Shown here one piece after another: positions 26,561 through 35,904 of a stretch of 64,000 nt of DNA. Under the pieces are notes generated by a model. It did no database searches. It saw nothing but the letters and a program-made list of their open reading frames with translations, and was not told the DNA's origin. Both the position numbers and the translations under genes were made by a program. Each line of letters begins with the position of its first letter. The first letter of the stretch is position 1. The DNA lies in the NCBI GenBank assembly GCA_907163375.1, contig CAJQUW010012522.1:1-64000 (forward strand), written 5' to 3'. This DNA is from Prostheceraeus crozeri. Taxonomy: Eukaryota; Platyhelminthes; Polycladida; Euryleptidae.

Positions 26561-27772
26561 CTTCACTCAATAGCTCTAAACTTTCCTTGAGAAAGGAGGG
26601 CTTTGGTGATGAAGTCGATGCCTGAAATTGAGGAAGATGCTATTAGCCAAACGTTCGAGGGAGATGAGTGAGGAAATCTTCAACCTACCATTTTAATGGT
26701 GTGGTCGCACACCTCGATCTCCATTTCTAGCGACTTGTTGGAGATGGGAGGGAAGTCGCCTGCTGTTGCCGGTGGTGGTATGTGAGAGTTGGCGGGGCGG
26801 TTAGGAACGTTGTCGCCCAGAAATACCGTTGCGAGATCTGTTGAGAAAAGGAAGGAAAGCGATCAGTAACATGACTATTCAATTCCAAGTGTGGCGTGCG
26901 TTTTGTTTAAGTCCTTGTCCCCCTTTACCATCACTGTAACTTACCATCAAGAGAATCTACTTCCACCATCACCGATGGTTCAAGAGGAGGTAGAAGGGGG
27001 ATGCGAGCCGAGGGTGGAAGAGTCCGCGGCTTGGGTGTTGGAGGGATGCGGCGACGAGGAGCAGGTATGGGTGGTGGTGGAGGTTGGGCGATGACCATGC
27101 CCGAGGTGGATGGCTGCTCAGATGGTGGAGCTGAGGTAGATGGGCGAGAGGGTAGGGTCGGAAAATCATCATCATATTTCCGCCTCGCGACTTCCTCCCA
27201 CTTCTCCTGCCTTGCCAAAACTGTAGAGTGGAAAAGAGATGAGATTGATGAATGATAGAATGCATGCTATCAGCCATGATGATACAGAACACATGACAGC
27301 ATTCATTCATTAAGATACTTACATATTCCCAGTCGTTCATAGGCTCGACCAAGTGCCCCTTCAGGAATAGGTTCTCTGTTCATGATGCGCTGCTGTACTG
27401 AAAAAGGGAGGGAGATATTAGAGTGCATTATAAATTTTAGAAATGAGCTTCGCTTTTGAAAATCGCGGAGTAAAAAGACGTTAAGGGTCTTTTGTTGAAA
27501 ATTAGTAAGGATATGATTCTTACATTCTTGATGTTATTCAAAGGTTTATGAAAATTAATTCCTATGCTCAACACACATGGTAACCGAATGATGTTAGTTC
27601 AAGAGTTTTATTAGCACAACCTGCATCCTTGCCCCATCACACAAAAACTTACATTGCTCAATGAGAGTTTCCTCCATCTTGGCAGAGACGCGATAAGATT
27701 CAATTTTTCTCGTGATACTCGTATCCATATCGAAGATTAAAGTAGTTAGATTCGACGTCGAAGGCAAATTCA
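26561..27772 (-). other. Run of short exons upstream of PolB
   Basis: Reading the minus strand, five segments are each bounded by a pyrimidine-rich AG and a GTAAGT- or GTAGGT-like donor: about 27,772-27,653, 27,397-27,323, 27,220-26,945, 26,837-26,689 and 26,621-26,561. A sixth acceptor leads into the PolB frame at 26,501. The introns are short (about 60 to 255 bases). The third segment is rich in proline and serine. Polinton genes with introns are known in some lineages. I have not joined the exons, and the first exon was not found. Confidence 0.6.
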
Positions 27773-27867
27773 CTGAAAAGGATACGTAAGATTTATTTCA
27801 TTTTACCTATGATGATCATGTGAATAGTCATTCAATGAACATGAGTCAATCAACACTTCGAAATGCT

Positions 27868-28170
27868 CCATACCATAAAGACTAACCCTTGTCGAATGGC
27901 TAAAGTACTCTGACCTGACGAGAGAAAGTGTCACGTTGAGTATGAAGTCGAACGCCCAACATGAGCAACAGCTCAGAGGTTTCGGTCTAACAAACGACGA
28001 ACAACCCGTGCAACGCAATCCCTCTACGGCAGTACCCGCCGTCCCGAAGGAACGCTCGAGCAAAGGAAGTATTACAGCGATGATATGCTTTATGAGCAGA
28101 AGTGAAACTCTTGATAGCAAGAGACTATTCAACTTGATAGCAAGTCAAAACAACCTGATAGCGGGAGCTC
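27868..28170 (+). repeat. Third, partial copy of arm module C
   Basis: A stretch of ~300 bases around TGAGTATGAAGTCGAACGCC and CTCGAGCAAAGGA matches 29,888-30,185 in the same orientation with small differences. It sits inside the core, next to the right minisatellite. It also contains three of the hairpins. It is probably a duplication made during arm rearrangement. Confidence 0.85.
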
Positions 28171-28435
28171 ACCAACACTCACCTTATGAAAGATAAATGT
28201 GAAGAGTAGAGCTGGTGCACTACCTTTTATAAGATTTTCCTAAGCGGTGAATGGATGAGACGTCTCGTCCAATCACAAGACGATCAGGAGTTTCCAGTGC
28301 GCTCACGCACTTCCAATTAATGCTGATGTCACAAACTCTCTTTTATGAACGCATGAGCATCTATTTGAATCTGTCAATGTACATTCCTATTGCGATATGA
28401 TTTATTCGTTGATGATTTTACTATGATATCTTATG
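28171..28435. other. Spacer between partial module copy and right array
   Basis: No gene seen. One TTTTATAAGATTTTCC stretch is TATA-like on the + strand, but there is no other support. Confidence 0.4.
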
Positions 28436-29190
28436 TATTCAGAGCTTGCTCATACACTTAGTCTAACTTGTAAACTAGTAAATCTTGCGATTTTTTTTTT
28501 TTTAAATAACAGTCACACCTTTATTTCTAACATATACACTATTGAAACTTTATTTCTAATTTGTAAACTCTTGAAACTTTATTTTGATATACAAACAGCT
28601 AAAACTTTATTTCTAACGTATACACCATTGAAGCTTTATTCTTAACTTGTAAACTATTGAAACTTTATTTTTAACTTGTTAACGGTTGAAACTTTGTTTT
28701 ATTTCTAACATACAAGCAGATAGAACTTTATTCTTAACTTGTAAACTGGTGAAATTTCATTCTATTTCTAACATACAAACAGATAAAACTTTATTCTTAA
28801 TATACACACACTATTGAAACTTTATTCTTAACTTGTAAACTATTGAAACTTTATTTTTAACTTGTTAACGGTTGAAACTTTGTTTTATTTCTAACATACA
28901 AGCAGATAGAACTTTATTCTTAACTTGTAAACTGGTGAACCTTCATTTTATTTCTAACTTGTAAACTCTTGAAACTTCATTCTTAACTTGTAAACTATTG
29001 AAACTTTATTTTTAATCTGTAAACTGTTGAAACTATATCTTTCACTTACAAATAGTAGAACGCTAAGTCTAACTTGCAAACTAGTAAATCTTGCGATCTT
29101 ATTTTTACAAACAGTTACACCTTTATTTCTAACGCATACACTATTGAAACTTTATTTCTAACTTGTAAATCTTAAAACATTTCATATGGG
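28436..29190 (-). repeat. ~30-bp AATAAA-bearing minisatellite, right arm
   Basis: Reverse complement of the left array, about 25 copies. On the minus strand the AATAAA words again face the core. The GATCGCAAGATTTACTAGTT variant is present near 28,468-28,490 and 29,080-29,100. The array is about 4.5 times shorter than its left partner. Confidence 0.95.
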
Positions 29191-29192
29191 CG

Positions 29193-29390
29193 ATGATGAT
29201 AGATGAAATAGTGTCAAATAAAATTAAGATAGCTTACACTTCTGATACAGGGATAGCAATCGACTGCGATCCATGTGTAAAGAGCTTGTTAGACTACGAA
29301 AGAGAGAAGTGTGTTATGTTGCGTGTGGCGCGTGAGTGTCCTCCCATTTCATTCCATTCATCAATTCGTCTCATTGATAGAGACAGGTAG
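29193..29390 (+). CDS. Arm-encoded small ORF, right copy (unknown)
   Basis: Counterpart of 17,583-17,768 with near-identical translation (MMIDEIVSNKIKIAYTSDTG...). It is followed by the 29,412 frame. No domain was recognised. Confidence 0.3.
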   Translation: MMIDEIVSNKIKIAYTSDTGIAIDCDPCVKSLLDYEREKCVMLRVARECPPISFHSSIRLIDRDR

Positions 29391-29411
29391 AACTCATGGT
29401 TCTCATAACGT

Positions 29412-29771
29412 ATGCAATGGAAAATTTTAGGCAACCTTCGACAGTTGGCTAAATGTCGCCCTGGCGCGAATGCATACTACGTTGAGACAGAGGCAATCAC
29501 TTGCAAACATGACGCAGAGAGGTTTAACAAGATTGACCATTGCCGAATGTCCCTTGCGGTATACATAGCTACGGGTTTCACCGCTGCCCTTTACAGGAAC
29601 ACCCGTCGAAAGGAAGTATTACACCGAACTTCATTTGCAACGTTCAAGTTGACTGATAACAGATTCAACTTAATGATAGTATTCGCCAGTCTAAAGACTG
29701 CCCAGGGCAAACCGCGTGGAGGCTCTATCATGTCTTGCCCCATAGTGGACGATTATACGGTAGTGTGTTAG
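29412..29771 (+). CDS. Arm-encoded ORF, right copy (unknown)
   Basis: 119 codons. Counterpart of 17,240-17,548, open slightly further at the C-terminus. The six or so amino-acid differences between copies include conservative ones (V/I, L/I), which hints at constraint but is far too few to prove it. No domain was recognised. Confidence 0.3.
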   Translation: MQWKILGNLRQLAKCRPGANAYYVETEAITCKHDAERFNKIDHCRMSLAVYIATGFTAALYRNTRRKEVLHRTSFATFKLTDNRFNLMIVFASLKTAQGKPRGGSIMSCPIVDDYTVVC

Positions 29772-30060
29772 TAGATTTCAATCATTGAAAAGGGAAGATG
29801 AGAATCATTTCATTTGTCTCATCAACGTTTATCATGGGAGCAATCATTGAAGGGACATCTAATGAATTACATTTCACTCTACTCCATATCATAAAGACTA
29901 ACCTTTGTCGAATGGCTGAAGTACTCTGACCTGGCGAGAGAAAGCGTCACGTTGAGTATGAAGTCGAACGCCCAACATGAGCAACGGCTCAGAGGTTTCG
30001 GTCTAACAAACGACGAACAACCCGTGCAACACAATCCCTCTACGGCAGTACCCGCCGTCC

Positions 30061-31200
30061 CGAAGGAACGCTCGAGCAAAGGAGGTATTACAGCGATGAT
30101 GTGCTTTATGAGTAGAAGTGAATCTCTTGATAGCAAGAGACTATTCAACTAGATAGCAAGTCAAAAATAACCTGATAGCAGGACAAATGTATAGTCAGTA
30201 ATTTACACTTAGTGAGGAATGATAGATTTGAGTGTAGTGAGTGGCACTCGATCCCGTCGACAGCCCGAAGGCCTTGTACTGATCACTAGGGAAGTGAGAG
30301 ATCTTCCCCGATACCCGCTCTTTACAGCTGAAGACATCATTGTCACTGCCCCGAAGTGGTAACAGCAACGCCGAGTCAAAGGTAGTGAACAGTAGCTGGG
30401 ATCTAACCCCTCAAAGCTGCCTTAGTCTTAGTTAAATTTGAAATCTGATAGCAGATTTGAACTCAGCATACTTGAAAACCTTGAGGAAACATCCCAAGTT
30501 ATTGCTTTGATCTGCTTGATAGCAAGCCGTAGAGAGCTTGATTCACCAGCGTTTTGCAATGGAGATGTTTAGAGGCCACCCATGACAAGATAGCTAAGAC
30601 TCAACCGATTGGCGTTCAAAGTGCTACGTTGAGAGCTGTGTCAAATGCCCAACATGAGACATGAGTTGTCCCAGCGGTTACGGTCTTAAATATGACACAT
30701 TCCCTTGCCACACTTATCACTACGGCATCGTCCGCCGTCCCGAAGGAACACCCTGTCAGTGGAATATTACAGCAAAACTCTCCGTGTCTTGCTCGCTTTC
30801 AGTGAAAAGCCGCTTATACCATGAGAAGACTGGCTCAGACATCATTAAAAATGCTTTCATTGACTTCAGCAGGGTCGAAAACCCCAGAAAACCTCCAAAA
30901 CTAGTGAATTTAAAATTTTCAACTTTTTAGCACTACTTATGAAATTTTATAAGTAGTCCATCACTTAGGGCAGGTCAATAGCGACCGAACCTTTTTTGAA
31001 TCAAGTCAAACGGACTTGTAGAAGCAAAGTTACGAGCCTTTAAAGTTTTGGAGTCTTTTATGGCCTGGAGACGAAGGCCATCTCCTGGCGAACCTCTAAG
31101 TCTGACGGCTTAGCTGATATCAGCAATGAAATTTTCTAAGTCGGTTTCTTACAGAAACTTGGAATTTGGAATGTCCGAAGCTATCATCGGAGCTCAGAGA
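30061..31200 (-). repeat. Right arm, module B
   Basis: Inverted copy of 14,871-16,033. It holds five ATAG-loop hairpins at 30,123-30,140, 30,148-30,161, 30,171-30,182, 30,441-30,458 and 30,514-30,527. An ATAT-loop relative (GCTGATATCAGC) lies at about 31,110. A CCGCCGTCCCGAAGGAAC word appears near 30,055 and again near 30,738, so modules B and C look like diverged duplicates of each other. Confidence 0.8.
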
Positions 31201-32676
31201 GACGACCTACCTCTGACAATCGTTCTCCTCTAAATGACAAGTCTCCGTCGGTTCCCAGCTTATATAGTGTGTGGCGATCAGCTGATGACGTAATACCCAT
31301 CATCCAAACACTAAAAATCCCGTCTATCTCCGGTTCTAGTGCTCCGATTGAGCTGGAAATACACCATTTCCATGTAGAATTTGACGCTGAATCCGAATCT
31401 GGCCTCCGTTTTCCCATCCGATGCTTCGTTTTGGCTCTACAGTAGGCAGCCATCGCAAAAATTCTAACTCTGTCGTTTTTCCGAAAAATGTTGAAAATTT
31501 TTCTCGCCGATGACTTGAAACTCTCCGATTGACATGAAACTCACCATACAGATAAAGAATTTCACGCTGATTCCAAATCTGAAATCCGTTTTCCAATCCG
31601 ATGCTTCGTTTTGAAGCTAGAGCCCAAAACGTCCCAAATTCTAACTCTGTCGTTTTTCGCCAATGTCCCAAAATCTTAAATGGCGTCTCACATCTAAACG
31701 AAGACAGATAGGAACAAGCCGATTCTTTCACTGAATTTGTCTCACTCTTAGCTTTCAAACGAGCTATCGCACGACAAAATCCGTCCACTGGAAGCCAAAA
31801 TCGAAGCAAGCTGTCCAGAGGGGAGGGGGGGGACGTCAGTGAAATTTCAGAATTTGATGAAAAATGTTTTGGTGACGGTCCCAGGTCGAAATTCCACACT
31901 TTGGAAAATTTTCAAAATTTTACCCATACAAAGTCACTCTGACACTTAGGATTTTCAGGTAAGCGAGCTCCGACCTAAAATCTTGTAACCGCTCTAACTT
32001 TTGAACGGCTGCTCCGATTGACTCGCAACCAAAAATGTGGTCGAGCAGTGTTTTCTCCTCTTTCAAACGAGTAGCTGTAAGACAAAATCCGTCCACTAGA
32101 ACCAAAGTTAGAACAAAGGGGGGGGGACGTCAGCGAAATTTGATGAAACAAACTTTGGTAAAGGTCCCAGGTCGAAATTCCACACTTTGGAAAATTTTTA
32201 ATTTTTCCCATACAAAGTCACTCTGACACTTAGGATTTTTTCAGGTGAGCTCCGACCTAAAATCTTAAATGGCGTCTCACATCTAAACGAAGACAGATAG
32301 GAACAAGCCGTTTGTTTCAGTGAATTTGTCTCACTCTTAGCTTTCAAACGAGCTATCGCACGACAAAATCCATCCACTGGAAGCCAAAATCGAAGCAAGC
32401 TGTCCAGAGGGGGGGGGGACGTCAGCGAAAAAATTTTTCTCTCCGATTGCTTTCAAATTCACCATACAGATGCAGAATTTCACGCTGAATCCGAATCTGG
32501 CCTCCGTTTTCTCATCCGAGGCTTCGTTTGGGCCCTACACATCAAAACGTCCCACATTTTAACTCTGCCAAAATTTTGAAGAAACAGTTTTTCTCGCCGA
32601 TTGAGCTGGAAGTCACATCACAGATGCAGAATTTGACGCTGAATCCGAATCTGGCCACCGTTTCACCATCCAAGAC
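31200..32676 (-). repeat. Right arm, outer block of direct subrepeats
   Basis: Reverse complement of the left outer block. Units with GGGGGGGGACGTCAG occur near 31,835, 32,125 and 32,418, about 290 bases apart. Frames such as 31,336-31,899 (minus) read through the repeats and have no independent support as genes. Confidence 0.8.
31260..31266 (-). promoter_or_regulatory. TATA box, right arm, facing inward
   Basis: On the minus strand the sequence reads ACTATATAAGCTGGGAAC, matching the left-arm box at 14,794-14,800. Confidence 0.5.
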
Positions 32677-32800
32677 AACCTAGGCGGTCGCCCATGTCAA
32701 CCTAGACGGTCGCCCACGTCAACCTAGACGGTCGCCCACGTCAACCTAGACGGTCGCCCACGTCAACCTAGACGGTCGCCCAAGTCAACCAGGCGGTCGG
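32677..32800. repeat. 22-bp tandem repeat at the right arm end
   Basis: Five to six copies of a unit close to ACGGTCGCCCACGTCAACCTAG, with the outer copies degenerate. The left arm has only one copy of the corresponding sequence (GACCGTCTAGGTTGTCGTGG at about 12,187), so the array grew after the arms formed. Confidence 0.9.
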
Positions 32801-32930
32801 ACCAACTCACTCGAGTCTCACACTCTGTCGTTGCAGAGGGGGGGGGGAGTCAGCGAACATGTTGTGAACCAACCTGGCCGGCACACCACGACAGACTCTG
32901 TCGTTCCAGAGGGGGGGGGCGCGCTGTGTT
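32801..32930. repeat. Degenerate arm-like sequence beyond the right end
   Basis: CTCTGTCGTTGCAGAGGGGGGGG followed by AGTCAGCGAAC, then a second CAGAGGGGGGGG, resemble the arm subrepeat. They may be an older copy or the true outer end of the element. Confidence 0.5.
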
Positions 32931-32959
32931 TATTCTGGACCTTTTGTTACTACTCGTGT

Positions 32960-33690
32960 CTGATTTTTCTCATGTCTCAACCAAGCAATGTAGTAATTTT
33001 TCCTTCCGCTGAATACCATTGCAGCTGATTTTCCGATGAAGATAGTCATTCCCGTTGCTTCACTTTCATTAGTTATTACATCCCTTAGCGCTTGGAGTTT
33101 AGTTTGACAATCTACCGCAATTATTGCATCATCGGCGTAGATTGTTCAACTGCACACCACGGAGGCCAGCTGCCGCATAATGGCTTCTGTGTACAGATTG
33201 AAGAACATAATTGTCTGACACCTCATTCTACATGTATATCTTGCCATTTTCCTATTTTGATGGTGCACCTCACTACACTCGATTGCCTTCAGAAAGATCC
33301 GAAACTAGTTGTTTATCCGTCTCATCGCTGTCCACTGCGTCCAGAATCTTGAAGAATTCATCATATTTGACTTAATCAAAAACTTTACAATAGTCGATAA
33401 AAAACACGTAGACATCTCTTTCCTTTTCGTTGCCCGTCTCTATTAGTCTGTGCAGTAGCAGAATAGCGTTTGTTGTTTTATTGCTGCTCTGCAGCTTCAT
33501 GCTTCGTTCTTCCAAGAGGTCTTAGCGCTTCAATCTTTTGGTCTTCTACTGCTTGGATAAGCTGACATACTCCAATCAAAATATCTTCTTTGGCAGTCCT
33601 ACAATTCCATTTAATTCCTCCTTTAATCTGTCTGTAAAAGTTCTCTGCAACCCGCCATTGATCCGTCTCTGCATCCTTCATTGATACATC
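32960..33690 (-). mobile_element. Degenerate LINE reverse-transcriptase fragment
   Basis: On the minus strand, in shifting frames, one reads TTNAILLLHRLIETGNEKERDVY, then FFIDYCKVFD (RT motif A), VKYDEFFKILDAV, FNLYTEAIMRQL and IYADDAIIAVDCQTKLQALRD (motif C with YADD). The order and wording (FIDYxKAFDxVKH...LF, YSEAIMR) match non-LTR reverse transcriptases of the L1/RTE-like type. Several stops and frameshifts separate the pieces (for example around motif A and just before YADD), and both ends are missing. It is a dead fragment abutting the virus-like element. Confidence 0.75.
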
Positions 33691-34183
33691 AAATTCAGGA
33701 TTTCAGTGTTTTGTTTTCTGTGACGATAGAAGTTGAGTCTCAGCGATTTTTCGATGCAAGTTTCATATTGAAAAACCAAACAAATAGTTTATCGGAAAAA
33801 GAAAACGCCATCCTAATTACCAGAAAATATTTATCGCTATCGATGCCGAAGCAACCAGACCGAATCCGAAATCTGTTTCTATAGAGATATTCTTATAATT
33901 CAATATTTAGGAGTGCAAGCCAAACTGCTGAAATTTCATGTTCAAGTTAATCTATGTAGATGTCACAGAAAGCAAAAAGGGAAAACAACATGTTTTATTT
34001 ATGCCCTTGATTGATAAAGTTGTCTGAACTGTGAAATTTTGCTACAAGTAGTGGAGTAGATATCTAATAGTTTCATAAGAAATTTTATCAATTTGTTTTC
34101 CACTCCTTTTTATCACCGGTATAGTACAAAAGTTTCAATAACAATTGTTGCATAGTTCGCTGATTTCATGTGAAGAATTCTTT
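33691..34183. other. Non-coding sequence, no gene seen
   Basis: AT-rich unique sequence with no domain recognised. Confidence 0.5.
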
Positions 34184-34678
34184 TCAATTTTCATTATTTT
34201 GTTGAACTAAAGAATAGTCAATCTCGCTCACCGACGTTTCTCCAGCACACATAACGTAGCAGCCATTGTATCGCGGACTTGCTCTCAAGTAAACGATAAA
34301 TTTCTTATTCGATGCAGGGAATTTGCGGACAGTGACACCACGGACCGTGTAAGGAAAGGACCTTACATGCCTCCACTCAGGCTTCCCTGTATGTAGTATT
34401 GCAATAAAGTTTTCGCCCTTTTTCATTGTAATGTAAATTTCGTAGCCACCTGACTGTAGTTTCAGTTCAATTTCCATTAAATGTTTGTGATCAGATCCGC
34501 AGACAATTTCACGTTCATCTTTCTCATTAAAGATGTTACTTCCAAAGTCAAGGCGCATATTTAAGGGCCTCTCTGCAACATTTGAATTGAAAATTGAATA
34601 TCCCCGGATGGCACAAGAAAATATCACATTAAAATACATGTGTGTGTCATGATGATTTTGATATATTTGACCCTTACA
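34184..34678 (-). CDS. Possible host exon or gene fragment, unidentified
   Basis: An open frame of about 165 codons with non-repetitive, beta-strand-like composition: FNVIFSCAIRGYSIF, ELKLQSGGYEIYITMKKGENFIAIL, then FPYTVRGVTVRKF. The central part resembles in layout the second half of a galectin-like lectin domain (an F-x-V-x-I strand, then H-R-x-P-like and V-x-V-x-x-F), but the key sugar-binding residues are not clearly present. An acceptor (CGATTTACAG on the minus strand) sits at about 34,679. The frame ends in a stop after LVQQNNEN, so it could be a terminal exon. The function is not assigned. Confidence 0.35.
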   Translation of the reverse strand, partial: CKGQIYQNHHDTHMYFNVIFSCAIRGYSIFNSNVAERPLNMRLDFGSNIFNEKDEREIVCGSDHKHLMEIELKLQSGGYEIYITMKKGENFIAILHTGKPEWRHVRSFPYTVRGVTVRKFPASNKKFIVYLRASPRYNGCYVMCAGETSVSEIDYSLVQQNNEN

Positions 34679-34689
34679 CTGTAAATCGC

Positions 34690-35650
34690 TCAATACCAAT
34701 CACATACGAAGGATGCATACCAAAATATTTTTTGGCATATTTCTGTATCTATTTGTATGCTTTTCGTATGTTATTTCAACTGTGGCATGCTTTACATACT
34801 AAGGCTATACCAGCACAATGTTAAAGAAAAGCATCAGTGATGTCTAAAATACGTTGATTTAAGGCATTTTGTCAATAGAGATCACACTAATGTTGCATGG
34901 TACTTACTACTGTTTTGTAAGTAGTGAGATAATGACATTCAAGAGTCAAACCTACAACACTGAATTCGATTTTAATGCATGTAAGTCTAAGGCATTTAAT
35001 AAGTAATCAATAAGTATTAAACCATCAACAATTATGCATTATGTAATTTTGGAATTAAGCATCTTATTGATCCGAAATAAAAACACATTATAATTCATGA
35101 ACGCAAAAATAGTTATTCTTCAGATACATAAGTCAACATGGTTGCACGAAAGATATCGTTTGAATGAATTGATGTTAATCAACTTGGTTCAATACGTAGA
35201 GCTAAACAAGCGTCCTGTTAATGTTACTAGCAAGTATCAACGACGACATACAGCATAAAATTCACAATAAATCTAAACTAGATAAATACTACACTATCTA
35301 AAAGAAATATTGATGACTGGGATACTGAAAATTTTTTTTAACAGTGGTATGTAATATATATGAATATTTCCTATGTGACTTAAAGTTCTACATACGAAAG
35401 ACGTAGAAAGACGTACGAATCAGGACGAATTTGCATCGGGTCTCGAATCTAAAACATACCAACAACTCGTATTTCGTCGTAAAACAGTCAATCACAGATA
35501 GAATAGTTCGTTTCGCTACATACCAATCACATGCGAAAGTAAGTGAGCTCTCGTATGAATAGCATACCAGATCTCTGTAAACATACGAGAATCTCGTTTC
35601 AAATGTTAGTTTCAAATTGTATGTGAATTTGGTATGTGTTTGCATGTTAT
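34690..35650. repeat. Region with recurring ACCAATCACATRCGAA words
   Basis: ACCAATCACATACGAA at about 34,697 recurs as ACCAATCACATGCGAA at about 35,523, and CATACGA/TCGTATG words are frequent in 35,390-35,660. This looks like the remains of a repeat with related ends, but clean termini were not found. There is no gene. Confidence 0.35.
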
Positions 35651-35904
35651 TTTTCGTATCCAGCGAATTACAGCGTATTTATTGTTATTTTCTATTCAAT
35701 GCTATTTAGGTCTTCTATTCAACAGTCGAACCTGCGTCCCATGGATTCATCAGTTCCGTGTAGGCTCTCAAGTCATGCAGAACGGATATAGTAAGCGCAT
35801 AAAATTTCCTTTGTCATCGCGATTTGTGAATTCTGGTCTATACATTATAGAGTGCTGGTCAGTATATTACACGAACCCATGAATAAACAATATTTGTGAC
35901 TTAA

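Larger units (their letters stand above)
29171..30060 (-). repeat. Right arm, module C
   Basis: Inverted copy of 16,881-17,790. It has no GC-rich insertion and so probably shows the original arrangement. Confidence 0.8.
12187..32800. mobile_element. PolB virus-like element with giant inverted arms
   Basis: Two long arms in opposite orientation (about 12,187-21,170 and 32,800-28,430) enclose a 7-kb core. The core carries a family B DNA polymerase of the protein-primed type and remains of a structural-type gene. This layout (long TIRs plus PolB) fits the Polinton/adintovirus group. The arms look about 95-97% identical by eye where they align, so the insertion or the last arm homogenisation is recent. 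PolB looks whole over its main exon. I see no major capsid, integrase, protease or packaging ATPase, so the element looks reduced, with perhaps two or three breaks or losses outside PolB. Target duplications were not resolved, and degenerate arm-like sequence continues to about 32,930. Confidence 0.75.

Noticed and set aside
26891-27352. Plus- and minus-strand frames over the exons upstream of PolB
   Set aside because: They cross good splice sites on the minus strand and run into intron sequence; the exon reading explains the region better.
31336-31899. 187-codon frame in the right arm
   Set aside because: It reads through the direct subrepeats, including the polyG tract and TATA-proximal repeat, and the left arm does not keep an equivalent frame.
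35388-35645. 85-codon minus frame
   Set aside because: Its Tyr/Phe/Arg-rich wording comes from repeated CGTATG-type words; no domain is visible.
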